NCBI RefSeq assembly: GCF_000802235.1
Contig: NZ_JTDL01000077.1
Coordinates: 1-35,973, forward strand
Source: Sinomonas humi
GTDB lineage: Bacteria; Actinomycetota; Actinomycetes; Actinomycetales; Micrococcaceae
Length of the DNA: 35,973 bases
Direction: 5' to 3'
Every line of letters begins with the position of its first letter. Position 1 is the first letter of the stretch. The translations under genes and the position numbers were made by a program. Shown one piece after another: positions 21,057-29,583 of the stretch. Below the pieces are notes generated by a model that was not told the DNA's origin, did not search any database, and saw only the letters and a program-made list of their open reading frames with translations.

Positions 21057-22000
21057 CCGCCGCGCCTGAGACGCCACGCGCCGCGACTATGCGCGCCCGG
21101 GCGCGCTGGGCCGTCGGCAGCCACGGTTCGGCCAGGGTTGCGGGGGCAGAGCGGCGCGACCGCCGCTCCCTGCGTACCCTCTTGTGGGCCGTCCCACCGC
21201 TCGCCGTTCTCACGGCGATCTTCCTCGTGCCGCTCGCGGAGACGGTGTGGCAGTCCGTCTCGACGACGTCCGGCGCGTTCGCCGGGTTCGGGACTTGGAG
21301 CCAGGCGCTCAGCTCAGCTGCCCTCGGGCGTGCCGTCGGAACGACACTCTGGATCGCGCTGCTCACGACGTGCGGATGCGTGCTCGTGGGGACGTTCCTC
21401 GCCGTCGGGCTGAGCTTCGTCCCATTCAGCGGGAGCCGCGTCGCGGTACGCCTGCTCGAGGCGGTCGTCTCGTTCCCATCGTTCATCATCCCGCTCGCGT
21501 TCGGCATCCTGTACGGGCGCGCGGGCGTCCTCAACTCTGCGCTCGCGGGGCTCCCCGGCTCGCCCCATGTCGACTTCGTGAACGACTTGCCGGGCGTCGT
21601 CTTCGCAGAGATCGCCTACTTCACACCGTTCGTCGTGCGGCCGCTGCTCGCCGTGTTCGGACAGATCCCGCGCGAGCTACTCGACGTATCCGGAAGCCTC
21701 GGCGCAGGCCCGCTCATGACGCTCCGACGCGTGATCCTGCCCGACGCACGGCCCGCCCTCGCGGCCTCCGCCGGGCTCGTGTTCCTGCTCGCGATGAACG
21801 AATTCGGCATCATCATGTTCACGGGCGCGAAGAACGTCGTGACCCTCCCCATGCTCGTCTACACGAAGAGCATCGTGACGTTCGACCTGCCCTCCGCTGC
21901 CGTCGTCGCGTGCGCGCAGCTTGCGCTCTCGCTCGCTGTCTACGGGCTCTATCGCGCCCTCGTCCGCCGACTCTCCGGAGGCTCCCGTGCTGCTGCATAG
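21053..22000 (+). CDS. ABC transporter permease 1 (phosphonate locus)
   Basis: A 315-residue BPD_transp_1 permease. GTG 21053 overlaps the ATPase stop, which is translational coupling. The cytoplasmic N-terminus of about 45 residues is Arg/Ala-rich. About six TM helices follow, starting with LLWAVPPLAVLTAIFLVPLA. The EAA loop that docks on the ATPase is visible as ELLDVSGSLGAGPLMTLRRV followed by ILPDARPALAAS. The segment VVSFPSFIIPLAFGILYGRA is typical of PhnU/FbpB-like permeases. It pairs with the next permease. Confidence 0.9.
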   Translation: MTAAPETPRAATMRARARWAVGSHGSARVAGAERRDRRSLRTLLWAVPPLAVLTAIFLVPLAETVWQSVSTTSGAFAGFGTWSQALSSAALGRAVGTTLWIALLTTCGCVLVGTFLAVGLSFVPFSGSRVAVRLLEAVVSFPSFIIPLAFGILYGRAGVLNSALAGLPGSPHVDFVNDLPGVVFAEIAYFTPFVVRPLLAVFGQIPRELLDVSGSLGAGPLMTLRRVILPDARPALAASAGLVFLLAMNEFGIIMFTGAKNVVTLPMLVYTKSIVTFDLPSAAVVACAQLALSLAVYGLYRALVRRLSGGSRAAA

Positions 22001-22784
22001 CCCCTCCACGCGCACTGCGGTCAAGGCCGCCCTCATCGCCGTGCTGGCGCTCCTGCTCGGGGTCCCGCTACTCGCCGTCGTGCTCGCGGCGTTCGCGGGG
22101 AGCTGGAACGGTGTGTGGCCCTCGGACCCGACGTTCGCCCACCTCGCCGATGCCCTCTCCGCGGACAACCTCGCGAGCATCTCGGTGAGCCTCCAGACCG
22201 CGTTCATCGCGAGCATCGTGGCGGTGGCCGTCGGCGCGTGGGCCGCGCTCGCCGCGCGTTCCGCTGGGGGCCGCGCCGCCAAGGCGATCGACGCCGCGTT
22301 CCACCTGCCCGCAGCGGTCCCATCCGTCGTCGTCGGCCTCGGGCTCCTCGCGGCGTTCAGCCGGCCGCCGCTCACGCTCAACGGCACGGCCACGATCGTC
22401 GTGATCGCCCAGACGACCCTCGTGCTCGCATTCTCGTACAGCACGGTGGCCGGAGCAGCTGAGGTCCTCGATCCCGCGCTCGAGCAGGTTGCGGGGAGCC
22501 TTGGCGCGGGCTCGCTGAGGGTCCTGCTCACGGTACGGCTTCCGCTGCTCCTGCCCTCGATCGGCGCCGCCCTCGGCCTCGCGTTCGCGCTCTGCATGGG
22601 CGAGCTCGGGGCCACCATCATGGTCTACCCCGCGAGCTGGCGCACTCTGCCCGTGAGCATCTTCGCGCTCGCCGACCGGGGGAGCCTCTTCCTCGCCGCC
22701 GCGGATACCCTCGTGCTCATCGCCAGCACGGTCGCTGTCCTTGCCCTTATCGCCCGGCTGCGTGGCCGGACGACGGTGCGGTAG
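21987..22784 (+). CDS. ABC transporter permease 2 (phosphonate locus)
   Basis: A 265-residue BPD_transp_1 permease. GTG 21987 is chosen because GGAGG (21977-21981) lies 5 bases upstream. It overlaps the end of permease 1 by 14 bases. TM1 is KAALIAVLALLLGVPLLAVV. The EAA loop reads LEQVAGSLGAGSLRVLLTVR, then LPLLLPSIGAALGLAFAL. The motif FHLPAAVPSVVVGLGLLAAF resembles PhnV-type permeases. It is the last gene of the operon, with the kup gene convergent 17 bases beyond; no terminator hairpin is evident in that gap. Confidence 0.9.
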   Translation: MLLHSPSTRTAVKAALIAVLALLLGVPLLAVVLAAFAGSWNGVWPSDPTFAHLADALSADNLASISVSLQTAFIASIVAVAVGAWAALAARSAGGRAAKAIDAAFHLPAAVPSVVVGLGLLAAFSRPPLTLNGTATIVVIAQTTLVLAFSYSTVAGAAEVLDPALEQVAGSLGAGSLRVLLTVRLPLLLPSIGAALGLAFALCMGELGATIMVYPASWRTLPVSIFALADRGSLFLAAADTLVLIASTVAVLALIARLRGRTTVR

Positions 22785-22801
22785 CCTCGCGGGGCGCTCG
22801 C

Positions 22802-24850
22802 TCAGATCTCGACGTCGCTGCCCATCGTGACGGTGCGGAGGGACGGTAGCCGGAAGCGCGCTGCCGGGTCAGCGGCGTTCCGCGCGATCATGACGAACAG
22901 GCCACGCCGCCATCGGGTCATCCGAGAGGGGTGGCTGGTTCGGATGGCGCCACGGGAGATGAAGTACGAGGCGTCCTCGAGTTGCTCCGGCTCCAGGTCC
23001 AGGGCTCCGACGGATACGGCGGTGCGCAGGGCCCCGGGGAGGTCCGGTGCTTCGCTGAAGCCGAACCTCACGATGAGGTGCTCGATTCCGTCTCCGGAAT
23101 AACCCAGATCGTCCCGCGTGAACGACTCCGACACGGGCACGTACGGGACGCGTTGGAAGACTGCGGAAACGATGATGACGCGCTCATGCAGCACGTGGTT
23201 GTGCTCGACGTTCGCGCGCAACGCGAGGGGCGTCGTATCCCGGTTCGGATGGGGGAAGACTGCCACGCCGGGGACGCGCGGAATGTCGTTCACCCGGACT
23301 GCCTCGACAAAGTCCGCAAGCGAGCCTTCCTTGACCTTCCGGTCGTCCACCACGAACTGCCGCCCACGCCGCCACGTGGTCATGACGGTGATGACGGCCG
23401 CAGCGATCAGCAGCGGCACCCAGCCGCCCTGGGCGACTTTGGACAGGTTTCCGGAGAGGAAGGTCAGCTCGAGCCCGCCGAATGCGATGCCCGCCAGGAT
23501 GATCTTCCACGGGTGCCAGTGCCACAGGGGCCGTGCGACAAGCAGCAGCAGCAAGGTGTCGGTCGCGAGCGCTCCTGTGACCGACACGCCGTACGCGGTC
23601 GCTAGCCGGGCAGAGGAGCCGAAGGCGAACATGACGGCTATCACGCCGAGGAACAAGAGGAAGTTCACGACCGGCATGTAGATCTGGCCGCCTTCCCGCT
23701 CCGAGGTCTGCCGGACTGTGAGCGGTGGCAGGAGCCCGAGTTGAACGGCTTGTCGCGACAGTGAGAACGCTCCGGAGATGACGGCCTGGCTTGCGATGAT
23801 TGTCGCCACCGTCGCCAGGATCACGGCTGGGATGCGCGCCCATTCGGGAAAGAGCAGGAAGAAGGGGTTCACGCGGGTCCCGGGGTTGTTCAGCACCAGA
23901 GCGGCCTGCCCGAGGTAGTTGAGCGTGAGCGACGGGAACACAAGGTAGAACCACGCGCGCCGAATGGGCCCACGCCCGAAGTGCCCCATATCCGCATAGA
24001 GGGCCTCGGCGCCGGTGATGACGAGGACCACCGCCCCCATCGCCACGAATGCCATGAACGGGTGCGCGACGACGAACGCGACCGCGTACGTGGGCGACAG
24101 ACCCGCAAGGACGAAGGGATGCTGGACTACCTCCGCGAGCCCGACCACGGCGAGCACCAGGAACCACAGCACCATGACAGGGCCGAACAGGTTGCCCACC
24201 TTGCCGGTTCCGAACCGCTGCACTATGAACAGGGCGGTCAGGATCACGGCAGAGATGGGAAGAATCAGATGCGCGATGGCGGGGGCAGCAACCTGGACGC
24301 CCTCCACAGCGGAGAGGACGCTGACCGCGGGTGTGATGATCGAGTCGCCGTAGAACAGCGCTACGCCGACGATGCCTACCACGATCAGGACGCCCGCCCT
24401 CCGTCCCAAATTCGAGTAGAGGCGCTGGGCGAGGGCCGCCAGGGCCATCACCCCTCCCTCTCCCTCGTTGTCAGCCCGCATCGCGACGCCCAAGTACTTG
24501 ATGGAGACGATGATGGTCAGGCTCCAGAAGATGAGCGAGATGACGCCGTACACGTCGCCCGTCGTCGCGTGGACGATGCCGCCGTCGAGCGTGAAGACTG
24601 TCTGCAGCGAGTACAAGGGGCTTGTGCCGATATCGCCGAACACCACCCCGAGCGCAGCGACTGCGAGGATGACGCCGCCCCCCGGCAGAGGGTGTCCATC
24701 GACACGCCGCCCCTCGGAAGTGCCCCGAACGGCAGGCTTTGCGTCAGGGCCCTTGGGGATCGCCCCATTCCCTGCCCTCATTGGTCCAGTCATTGATCTT
24801 CCCTGGTTGCCGGATTCTTCTTCCGTTCCTGTCTGCTCGCGTGCGGGCAC
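22802..24850 (-). CDS. kup: KUP-family potassium transporter
   Basis: A 682-residue K+/H+ symporter. About 12 TM helices cover residues about 60-480, beginning ILAVAALGVVFGDIGTSPLY, which is the KUP signature. A cytoplasmic C-terminal domain follows (VRVNDIPRVPGVAVFPHPNR, and VEHNHVLHERVIIVSAVFQR). GTG 24850 is preferred because AAGGAG (24861-24856) precedes it by 5 bases. GTG 24856 overlaps that ribosome site, and ATG 24793 with AGGGAAG is a further option; they differ only in a disordered tail. The divergent region to the FUSC gene has two inverted repeats. No c-di-AMP riboswitch is recognisable in the short leader. Confidence 0.95.
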   Translation of the reverse strand: MPAREQTGTEEESGNQGRSMTGPMRAGNGAIPKGPDAKPAVRGTSEGRRVDGHPLPGGGVILAVAALGVVFGDIGTSPLYSLQTVFTLDGGIVHATTGDVYGVISLIFWSLTIIVSIKYLGVAMRADNEGEGGVMALAALAQRLYSNLGRRAGVLIVVGIVGVALFYGDSIITPAVSVLSAVEGVQVAAPAIAHLILPISAVILTALFIVQRFGTGKVGNLFGPVMVLWFLVLAVVGLAEVVQHPFVLAGLSPTYAVAFVVAHPFMAFVAMGAVVLVITGAEALYADMGHFGRGPIRRAWFYLVFPSLTLNYLGQAALVLNNPGTRVNPFFLLFPEWARIPAVILATVATIIASQAVISGAFSLSRQAVQLGLLPPLTVRQTSEREGGQIYMPVVNFLLFLGVIAVMFAFGSSARLATAYGVSVTGALATDTLLLLLVARPLWHWHPWKIILAGIAFGGLELTFLSGNLSKVAQGGWVPLLIAAAVITVMTTWRRGRQFVVDDRKVKEGSLADFVEAVRVNDIPRVPGVAVFPHPNRDTTPLALRANVEHNHVLHERVIIVSAVFQRVPYVPVSESFTRDDLGYSGDGIEHLIVRFGFSEAPDLPGALRTAVSVGALDLEPEQLEDASYFISRGAIRTSHPSRMTRWRRGLFVMIARNAADPAARFRLPSLRTVTMGSDVEI

Positions 24851-24903
24851 CTCCACTCCTTACCCGTCCGGGGCCTGAACACTCGCCAAACCCGACACTG
24901 CCT

Positions 24904-24922
24904 TATCTGCCGGCTTCAGATA
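24904..24922. promoter_or_regulatory. Inverted repeat TATCTG-N7-CAGATA
   Basis: Perfect 6-bp arms with a 7-bp spacer in the kup/FUSC divergent intergenic region. It is a possible operator for either gene. Confidence 0.4.
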
Positions 24923-24941
24923 TCGGATATAGGGTTATAGC

Positions 24942-24961
24942 CGGTGTCGTCTCGGACACCG
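24942..24961. promoter_or_regulatory. Inverted repeat CGGTGTC-N6-GACACCG
   Basis: Perfect 7-bp arms with a 6-bp spacer, 33 bases upstream of the FUSC start and just after an AT-rich, TATAGG-containing stretch (24921-24940). Its position suits a repressor site for the FUSC gene. Confidence 0.45.
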
Positions 24962-24994
24962 ACAATACCGCTTGGATGCGAGGGGAGGACGGCA

Positions 24995-27208
24995 TTGATC
25001 TCCCGGCCTGGTCTCCTGCGCAGGGCCGCCGACATCGCCGTCGCCTCCGATCCGGGCCTCGGCAGGCTCCAGCTGGGTCTCGCCGGGGCGGGCAACGTGG
25101 CCGCATGCATGCTCGTCGGCAACGCGCTCGCCCTGCTGCTTCACGCTGGCGCTCAGGGCACGGTCGTGTTCATGCTGCTCAGCAGCGTCATCGCAATGAT
25201 GGGTACGAATGCGCTCGTCGACCATCGCATCAAGGCCAACGCGATCACGGCCGCGTACTTCCCTGTCGCCATGGGCGCGGGCCTCACCGCGGGCACGCTG
25301 CTCGCTCCGAGCCAGCTGGCCTCTCTCGTCGGCTTCGTCGTCGTCATGTTCCTTGCCGTGTGGGTGCGCCGCTTCGGGCTGGCCTACTTCTTCTATGGCT
25401 TCATGCTCTGGAACGGCTACTTTTTTGCCTCCTTCCTGAAGACGACCCTGGCCGCGCTCCCCGCGATGCTCATCGCCATCATCGTTGCCACGGCTGTCGT
25501 GCTCCTGCTGAGCTGCACCCTGTTCAGGCGGCATCCTCGGCGCACTCTCGCTGCCGTCTTCCGCAGCATGAACGCGCGCCAGCGGGGCCTTGCGCGTGCG
25601 TGCATCGCTCTGATCGAGGCCGATCCGGGGAGCTCCGCCGCCGATCGCGCCTCGCTGGCCGTCTTCCGTGCCCGAGCGCGCGTGACCGAGGCCGCGCTGA
25701 TGAGCGACGGCTGGGCAGCACACGCACCGGCCCTTCCCGAGGGCTGGACGGCGTCCACGCTGCGCGCGCGGCTGCTCGAACTGCAGCTCGGTTTCGATCG
25801 CCTGACGATCGGAGCCCGCCAGCTCGCGGCGGCCGATGCCAGCCCGGCCGTGCGCCGCGCCGCGATCGACGCCCTCGGCGCGCTCGCCAACGCGAATCTC
25901 GCGCGGGCCCGTGAGATCGCTGCAGGCCTTCCCGAGCTGGCCGCCGACGAGCCTCGAGAGGTGCAGGCGGCGGCTGCCCGCCTGCAGCGGGGCTTCAGCA
26001 TTGTCACGTCGGTTCCCAACCGGCCCGCACTGAGCCGCGCCGTGCAGGAGAACGAACCTGAGTTCGTGCCGGCGGCCGGGCTCGTTCTCGGGCAGCTGCC
26101 CGGGACGCCGAGCGTTGCCTCCGATGTGGATCCCCGTGGCGGCAGCTGGAATCCGCTCACTCGCCTGCAGTTCGCAACCAGGCAGGCCGTGCAGGTCGCG
26201 GTCGCCGGGATGCTTGCGATTTTCGTCGGCAGCCTCATCAGCGGCCAGCGCTACTACTGGGCCGTCATCGCCGCGTTCGTCTCCTTCGCAGGCACTGGGA
26301 CGCGCTTCGACACGATCCGCAAGTCGCTGCTGCGCGTGCTCGGGACCCTGACCGGCCTCGTCGCAGGCATCCTCGTCGCGCACCTCACCAACGGCCACGT
26401 CTTCCTCGCGCTGGCCGTGATCGTCGCGAGCATCTTCTGCGGCAACTACCTCATGCGCATCTCCTACGCGTACATGATCTTCTTCCTCACGATCATGCTC
26501 AGCGAGCTGTACGCCATTCTCGGCGAGTTTTCCGACGCGCTCCTGCTGCTGCGCCTCGGCGAGACCGCCGCGGGTGCCGCCGTCGGCATCGTCGTCGCCC
26601 TCGTCGTGACGCCGGTGAGCACGCGCGACACCATCAAAGCGGCTCAGGACTCTGTCGTCACCGCAACGGCCGAGCTGCTCGACACGCTGCATGAGCGCGC
26701 GCTCGAACCCGCTTCCGTTGCGGGAGACGCCGTCGACGAACGCGTCATCGCCGCAGACAATCAGCTGCGCAGGCTCGTGCTCGTCGGCGAGCCCCTCACT
26801 CGCTACCAGGTCTGGGAGAACCGTCCCCGCGCCATCCGGCGCCGCCTCACCTTGGTCGCCAACGTGGTGGCGACGGCGCGTTCCCTCACCGAAGCAGTGC
26901 GCAGGCTGCCCGTTGCCGACGACGAGCTGGCCGCCGAGATTGCCAAGGTCTCCGATTTGGCGCGAACAGTTGCGGGAGTCACGCCAGACGGCGCAGCGGA
27001 ACCAGACGACGCGTCGGAGCAGGGCGCATTGGCCCACCGCTCATCGGCCCACGGCGCATCGGCGCGAGACATCGCATCGGCACCGGATGCGCCCGTGCGT
27101 GCCGGAGAGGCGCTCGATCCCAGCGCTCGGGCTATCACCCAAGGCTTGCCGACCCAGGCCTACTCCACCCTCGATCGCCTGCAGACGCTGCTCCGGGAAC
27201 TCGCGTAG
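24995..27208 (+). CDS. FUSC-family (fusaric-acid-resistance-like) membrane protein
   Basis: A 737-residue protein. TTG 24995 is chosen because GGGAGGA (24983-24989) lies 5 bases upstream. Two clusters of TM helices, at about residues 35-170 (AGNVAACMLVGNALALLLHA onward) and 405-545 (LQFATRQAVQVAVAGMLAIF onward), are each followed by a long cytoplasmic helical part. This is the YccS/AaeB-like duplicated layout. The second cluster has the FUSC core YYWAVIAAFVSFAGTGTRFD with LLRVLGTLTGLVAGIL. Relatives export aromatic carboxylic acids or are of unknown role. The C-terminus carries a small Ala/His/Ser-rich degenerate repeat (about 680-705). The substrate is unknown. Confidence 0.85.
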   Translation: MISRPGLLRRAADIAVASDPGLGRLQLGLAGAGNVAACMLVGNALALLLHAGAQGTVVFMLLSSVIAMMGTNALVDHRIKANAITAAYFPVAMGAGLTAGTLLAPSQLASLVGFVVVMFLAVWVRRFGLAYFFYGFMLWNGYFFASFLKTTLAALPAMLIAIIVATAVVLLLSCTLFRRHPRRTLAAVFRSMNARQRGLARACIALIEADPGSSAADRASLAVFRARARVTEAALMSDGWAAHAPALPEGWTASTLRARLLELQLGFDRLTIGARQLAAADASPAVRRAAIDALGALANANLARAREIAAGLPELAADEPREVQAAAARLQRGFSIVTSVPNRPALSRAVQENEPEFVPAAGLVLGQLPGTPSVASDVDPRGGSWNPLTRLQFATRQAVQVAVAGMLAIFVGSLISGQRYYWAVIAAFVSFAGTGTRFDTIRKSLLRVLGTLTGLVAGILVAHLTNGHVFLALAVIVASIFCGNYLMRISYAYMIFFLTIMLSELYAILGEFSDALLLLRLGETAAGAAVGIVVALVVTPVSTRDTIKAAQDSVVTATAELLDTLHERALEPASVAGDAVDERVIAADNQLRRLVLVGEPLTRYQVWENRPRAIRRRLTLVANVVATARSLTEAVRRLPVADDELAAEIAKVSDLARTVAGVTPDGAAEPDDASEQGALAHRSSAHGASARDIASAPDAPVRAGEALDPSARAITQGLPTQAYSTLDRLQTLLRELA

Positions 27209-27224
27209 CCGTTGCTCGCCTGCC

Positions 27225-27800
27225 TCACTCGGAGGCCCCCACGTCGTAGACCATCTCGACCAGCGCGTCGTCGTACGTGCACGCCTCCCGCAGCGAAAGC
27301 TGGAGCGGTGCACCCGAGCCGAACCGCCGGCCTTGCCCGATCATCGACGGCGCCACCACGAGTCGCAGTTCATCAACCTCGCCGAGGTCGAGGAGCTCCC
27401 GCACAAGGTTCAGGCTTCCCCAGCAGCCGATATCGCCCTCGGACTCTGCCTTGATACGCCGGATCGCCTCGCCCGTGTCACCGGAGACCACCTCGCAACT
27501 GCCCAGATCGCCCCACGGCGCCTCCGTGTGGGAGTGGGAGAAGACATACCGCCGGAGGGAGTTCAGAGAGGGAGCCAACAGTTCGTTGGCCGAGGCGTCC
27601 GTGGGCCAGAATTTGCTGAAGCCCTCGTAGGTACGAGCTCCCATGAGCATGCCCGAGAGGCCCTCGATGAGCTCGCTCTGTCGTCTCGCGAAGCCTTCAG
27701 CCGCTCCCCCGATGAAGGGCTCCATGAACGAAGTCCTCCCCTCCGGGTCCGCTGCGAAGCCGTCCGCGCTGATCGTCTCCTGAACTATGAGCCGTCCCAT
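27225..27800 (-). CDS. RibD C-terminal/DHFR-like reductase
   Basis: A 191-residue protein from ATG 27800. MGRLIVQETISADGFAADPE is the N-terminal strand-loop of the RibD_C (dihydrofolate-reductase-like) family. GMLMGARTYEGFSKFW is the NADPH-binding segment, followed by GDIGCWGSLNLVRELLDLGE and VDELRLVVAPSMIGQGRRFG. It is a cytoplasmic NADPH-dependent reductase of unknown substrate; such proteins outside riboflavin operons rarely act in folate or riboflavin synthesis. It is convergent with the FUSC gene (16 bases). No good ribosome site is seen. Confidence 0.85.
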   Translation of the reverse strand: MGRLIVQETISADGFAADPEGRTSFMEPFIGGAAEGFARRQSELIEGLSGMLMGARTYEGFSKFWPTDASANELLAPSLNSLRRYVFSHSHTEAPWGDLGSCEVVSGDTGEAIRRIKAESEGDIGCWGSLNLVRELLDLGEVDELRLVVAPSMIGQGRRFGSGAPLQLSLREACTYDDALVEMVYDVGASE

Positions 27801-27908
27801 GGGGTCCACGGTCGCACCGGGGACACTCGCCAACAAGGGTTGGGGCAGCCGCCGGTTCCCTGGCGCGGTCTCAGTTGTTCAGGGCGACGCCGGGGAGGGC
27901 CGGGCTGG

Positions 27909-28799
27909 TCAGCGCGGCACGCGGATCGTGAGCGCCCCAGGGTCGACGCGGATGGAGACGAGCTTGCCCTTCCCAAGATGGTCTCCGTCGAGCTGGATAT
28001 CATGCGGGCGGCTCGCTTCAATCCTCACCCTCGCGCCCTTGAAGTGGCCAAGTTCGGGTGGGGAATGGCGCCGGAACCGGCTCAGCAGCGTTCCGACGAC
28101 CCGGAACCAACCCAGAACCCCGTGAGGTGCCACGCTCAGAACGTCCACGATGCCGTCGTCAGGCTTCGCGCCGGGGAAGACCTCGACATTGCCCTGTATC
28201 CGCCCACAGTTGCCGACCATGACTCCCCGTTGGCGGCGTGCCACGGCGAGGCGGCCGTCCACCTCGACGCGCATCCGATAGGAGTTGCCTATGATGCTCT
28301 GCCCTGCGGAAACAACGTAGGCGAGCCAGCCCGCCTTCGCCTTGAGGTCATCGCTCGTGTTCGCCATGACAGTCGCGTCGAGACCCATTCCAGCCATCAC
28401 GACGAAGGCGAGCTCCTCGTCGTCGTCCGCAGCTGCCCAGGCGACATCGATATGCCGCTCCTGGCCCGAAACCGCCACGGCGAAAGCGTCCACAGGGGCA
28501 TCGACCGGAATGCCGAGGTTCCGGGCCAGAAGATTCCCCGTGCCGAGCGGCACGACACCCAGCGGGACCCCTGTTCCCGCGAGTTCACCAGCCACAGCCC
28601 GTACTGTGCCGTCGCCGCCGGCGACCACCACGAAATCGGCGCCTCCTTCGAGAGCCTGGCGGGCCATGCCGCCACCCGGGTCCTCCACCGAGGTCTCCAA
28701 CACGGCGGGCTGCGCTCCCTGCTCCGCACAGTACCGGCGGAACATTGCCCTGATCTCCTCAGCCCCCTGCTTGATCGGGTTGACGATCAGTACTGCCAC
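27909..28799 (-). CDS. Diacylglycerol/lipid kinase family protein
   Basis: A 296-residue enzyme of the DAGK_cat/YegS/DgkB type. The ATP-binding motif is VVVAGGDGTVRAVAGEL (GGDGT, 61-65), followed by LGVVPLGTGNLLARNLGIP. The C-terminal beta-rich domain has PDDGIVDVLSV and IQLDGDHLG. It phosphorylates a lipid (diacylglycerol, ceramide-like or similar) at the inner face of the membrane. GTG 28799 lies 5 bases after GGGAGG. It is downstream of the TetR gene on the same strand with a gap of about 75 bases and may be co-transcribed with it. Confidence 0.9.
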   Translation of the reverse strand: MAVLIVNPIKQGAEEIRAMFRRYCAEQGAQPAVLETSVEDPGGGMARQALEGGADFVVVAGGDGTVRAVAGELAGTGVPLGVVPLGTGNLLARNLGIPVDAPVDAFAVAVSGQERHIDVAWAAADDDEELAFVVMAGMGLDATVMANTSDDLKAKAGWLAYVVSAGQSIIGNSYRMRVEVDGRLAVARRQRGVMVGNCGRIQGNVEVFPGAKPDDGIVDVLSVAPHGVLGWFRVVGTLLSRFRRHSPPELGHFKGARVRIEASRPHDIQLDGDHLGKGKLVSIRVDPGALTIRVPR

Positions 28800-28875
28800 A
28801 TGCCCTCCCGGTGCTCGCTCCTGCCTTCGACACTACAGGCCGAGCATTCACGCCTTCGCCAGGGCCTGGACGGCT

Positions 28876-29433
28876 TCAGGCCTCCGAAGGGCGGTAGAGA
28901 GCAACGAGCCGCTCGGCCATGCGCCTGCCTCTGGCAAGCCCCTCGGTGTCCCCTTCGACGGCGGAGACCAGAGCGCCCTTGATGACGAACTGCAGATCCC
29001 GCGCGAACTCGCCCGGGTCGAGGAGGCCCGCTCTCTCGGCCATCGCCGCGAGCCCGTTCCGGAAGCGCTCGATATAGCTCACGCATGCTTGCCCGACCGG
29101 GCTCTGGAGGCCTGACTCGATGAGGATGTGGATGAATGAAGCTCCGATGGGAAGGCGTCTCGCACAGGATGTGTCCAGAACGTCGAAGACGCCGACCATT
29201 GCATCGGGCCCCGATCCCCTCGCCAAGACGGCCTGCTCAATGGCGGCTCTGCGCCGCTCGTACATCTGGTCGAGATAGTCCAGGACGAGTTCGTCCTTCG
29301 AGCGGAAATGCTTGTAGAAGGTGGCCTTGGCTACACCCGAGGCCTGGATCAGCTCGTCGACACCCACGCTCCGGGTGCCTCTCTCCGCGAACAGCGGGAA
29401 CGATGCCTCGCGGATCTGCTGCTTCGCGTCCAA
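28876..29433 (-). CDS. TetR/AcrR-family regulator (paralogue of 1014-1820)
   Basis: A 185-residue repressor. TTG 29433 is chosen because GGGAGG lies 6 bases upstream. The HTH is QIREASFPLFAERGTRSVGV, then DELIQASGVAKATFYKHFRS. The ligand domain (FIHILIESGLQSPVGQACVS, and FVIKGALVSAVEGDTEGLAR) aligns along its length with the TetR at 1014-1820, so the two belong to one subfamily, but this one lacks the repeat tail and has the normal length. Upstream, TGGTAACCA (about 29461-29469) and TGGG-N9-CCCA are possible operators. The target is probably itself and perhaps the lipid kinase downstream. Confidence 0.9.
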   Translation of the reverse strand: MDAKQQIREASFPLFAERGTRSVGVDELIQASGVAKATFYKHFRSKDELVLDYLDQMYERRRAAIEQAVLARGSGPDAMVGVFDVLDTSCARRLPIGASFIHILIESGLQSPVGQACVSYIERFRNGLAAMAERAGLLDPGEFARDLQFVIKGALVSAVEGDTEGLARGRRMAERLVALYRPSEA

Positions 29434-29583
29434 CGATTGCCTCCCTGCCAGACCTGCAGTTGGTAACCATAGGTGCTGTTATGGGAAAACAATACCCAAA
29501 GCCCCTGTAGAAGGCGTGAGCGTTTTCGCTGCATCGCGGCGAGACGACAGATCCAACCGGAGCGCCCCCGCGGCAGCCTGCAG

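Noticed and set aside
24851-24994. c-di-AMP (ydaO/kimA-type) riboswitch upstream of kup
   Set aside because: The leader is too short and shows no recognisable conserved core; only two simple palindromes are present.
24935-27037. 700-codon minus-strand frame opposite the FUSC gene
   Set aside because: Highly charged (Glu, Arg, Asp, Gly) mirror of a membrane protein, with no start signal or domain.
26691-28982. 763-codon plus-strand frame crossing three genes
   Set aside because: Spans the FUSC end and runs antisense to the reductase and lipid kinase; no homology-like segments.
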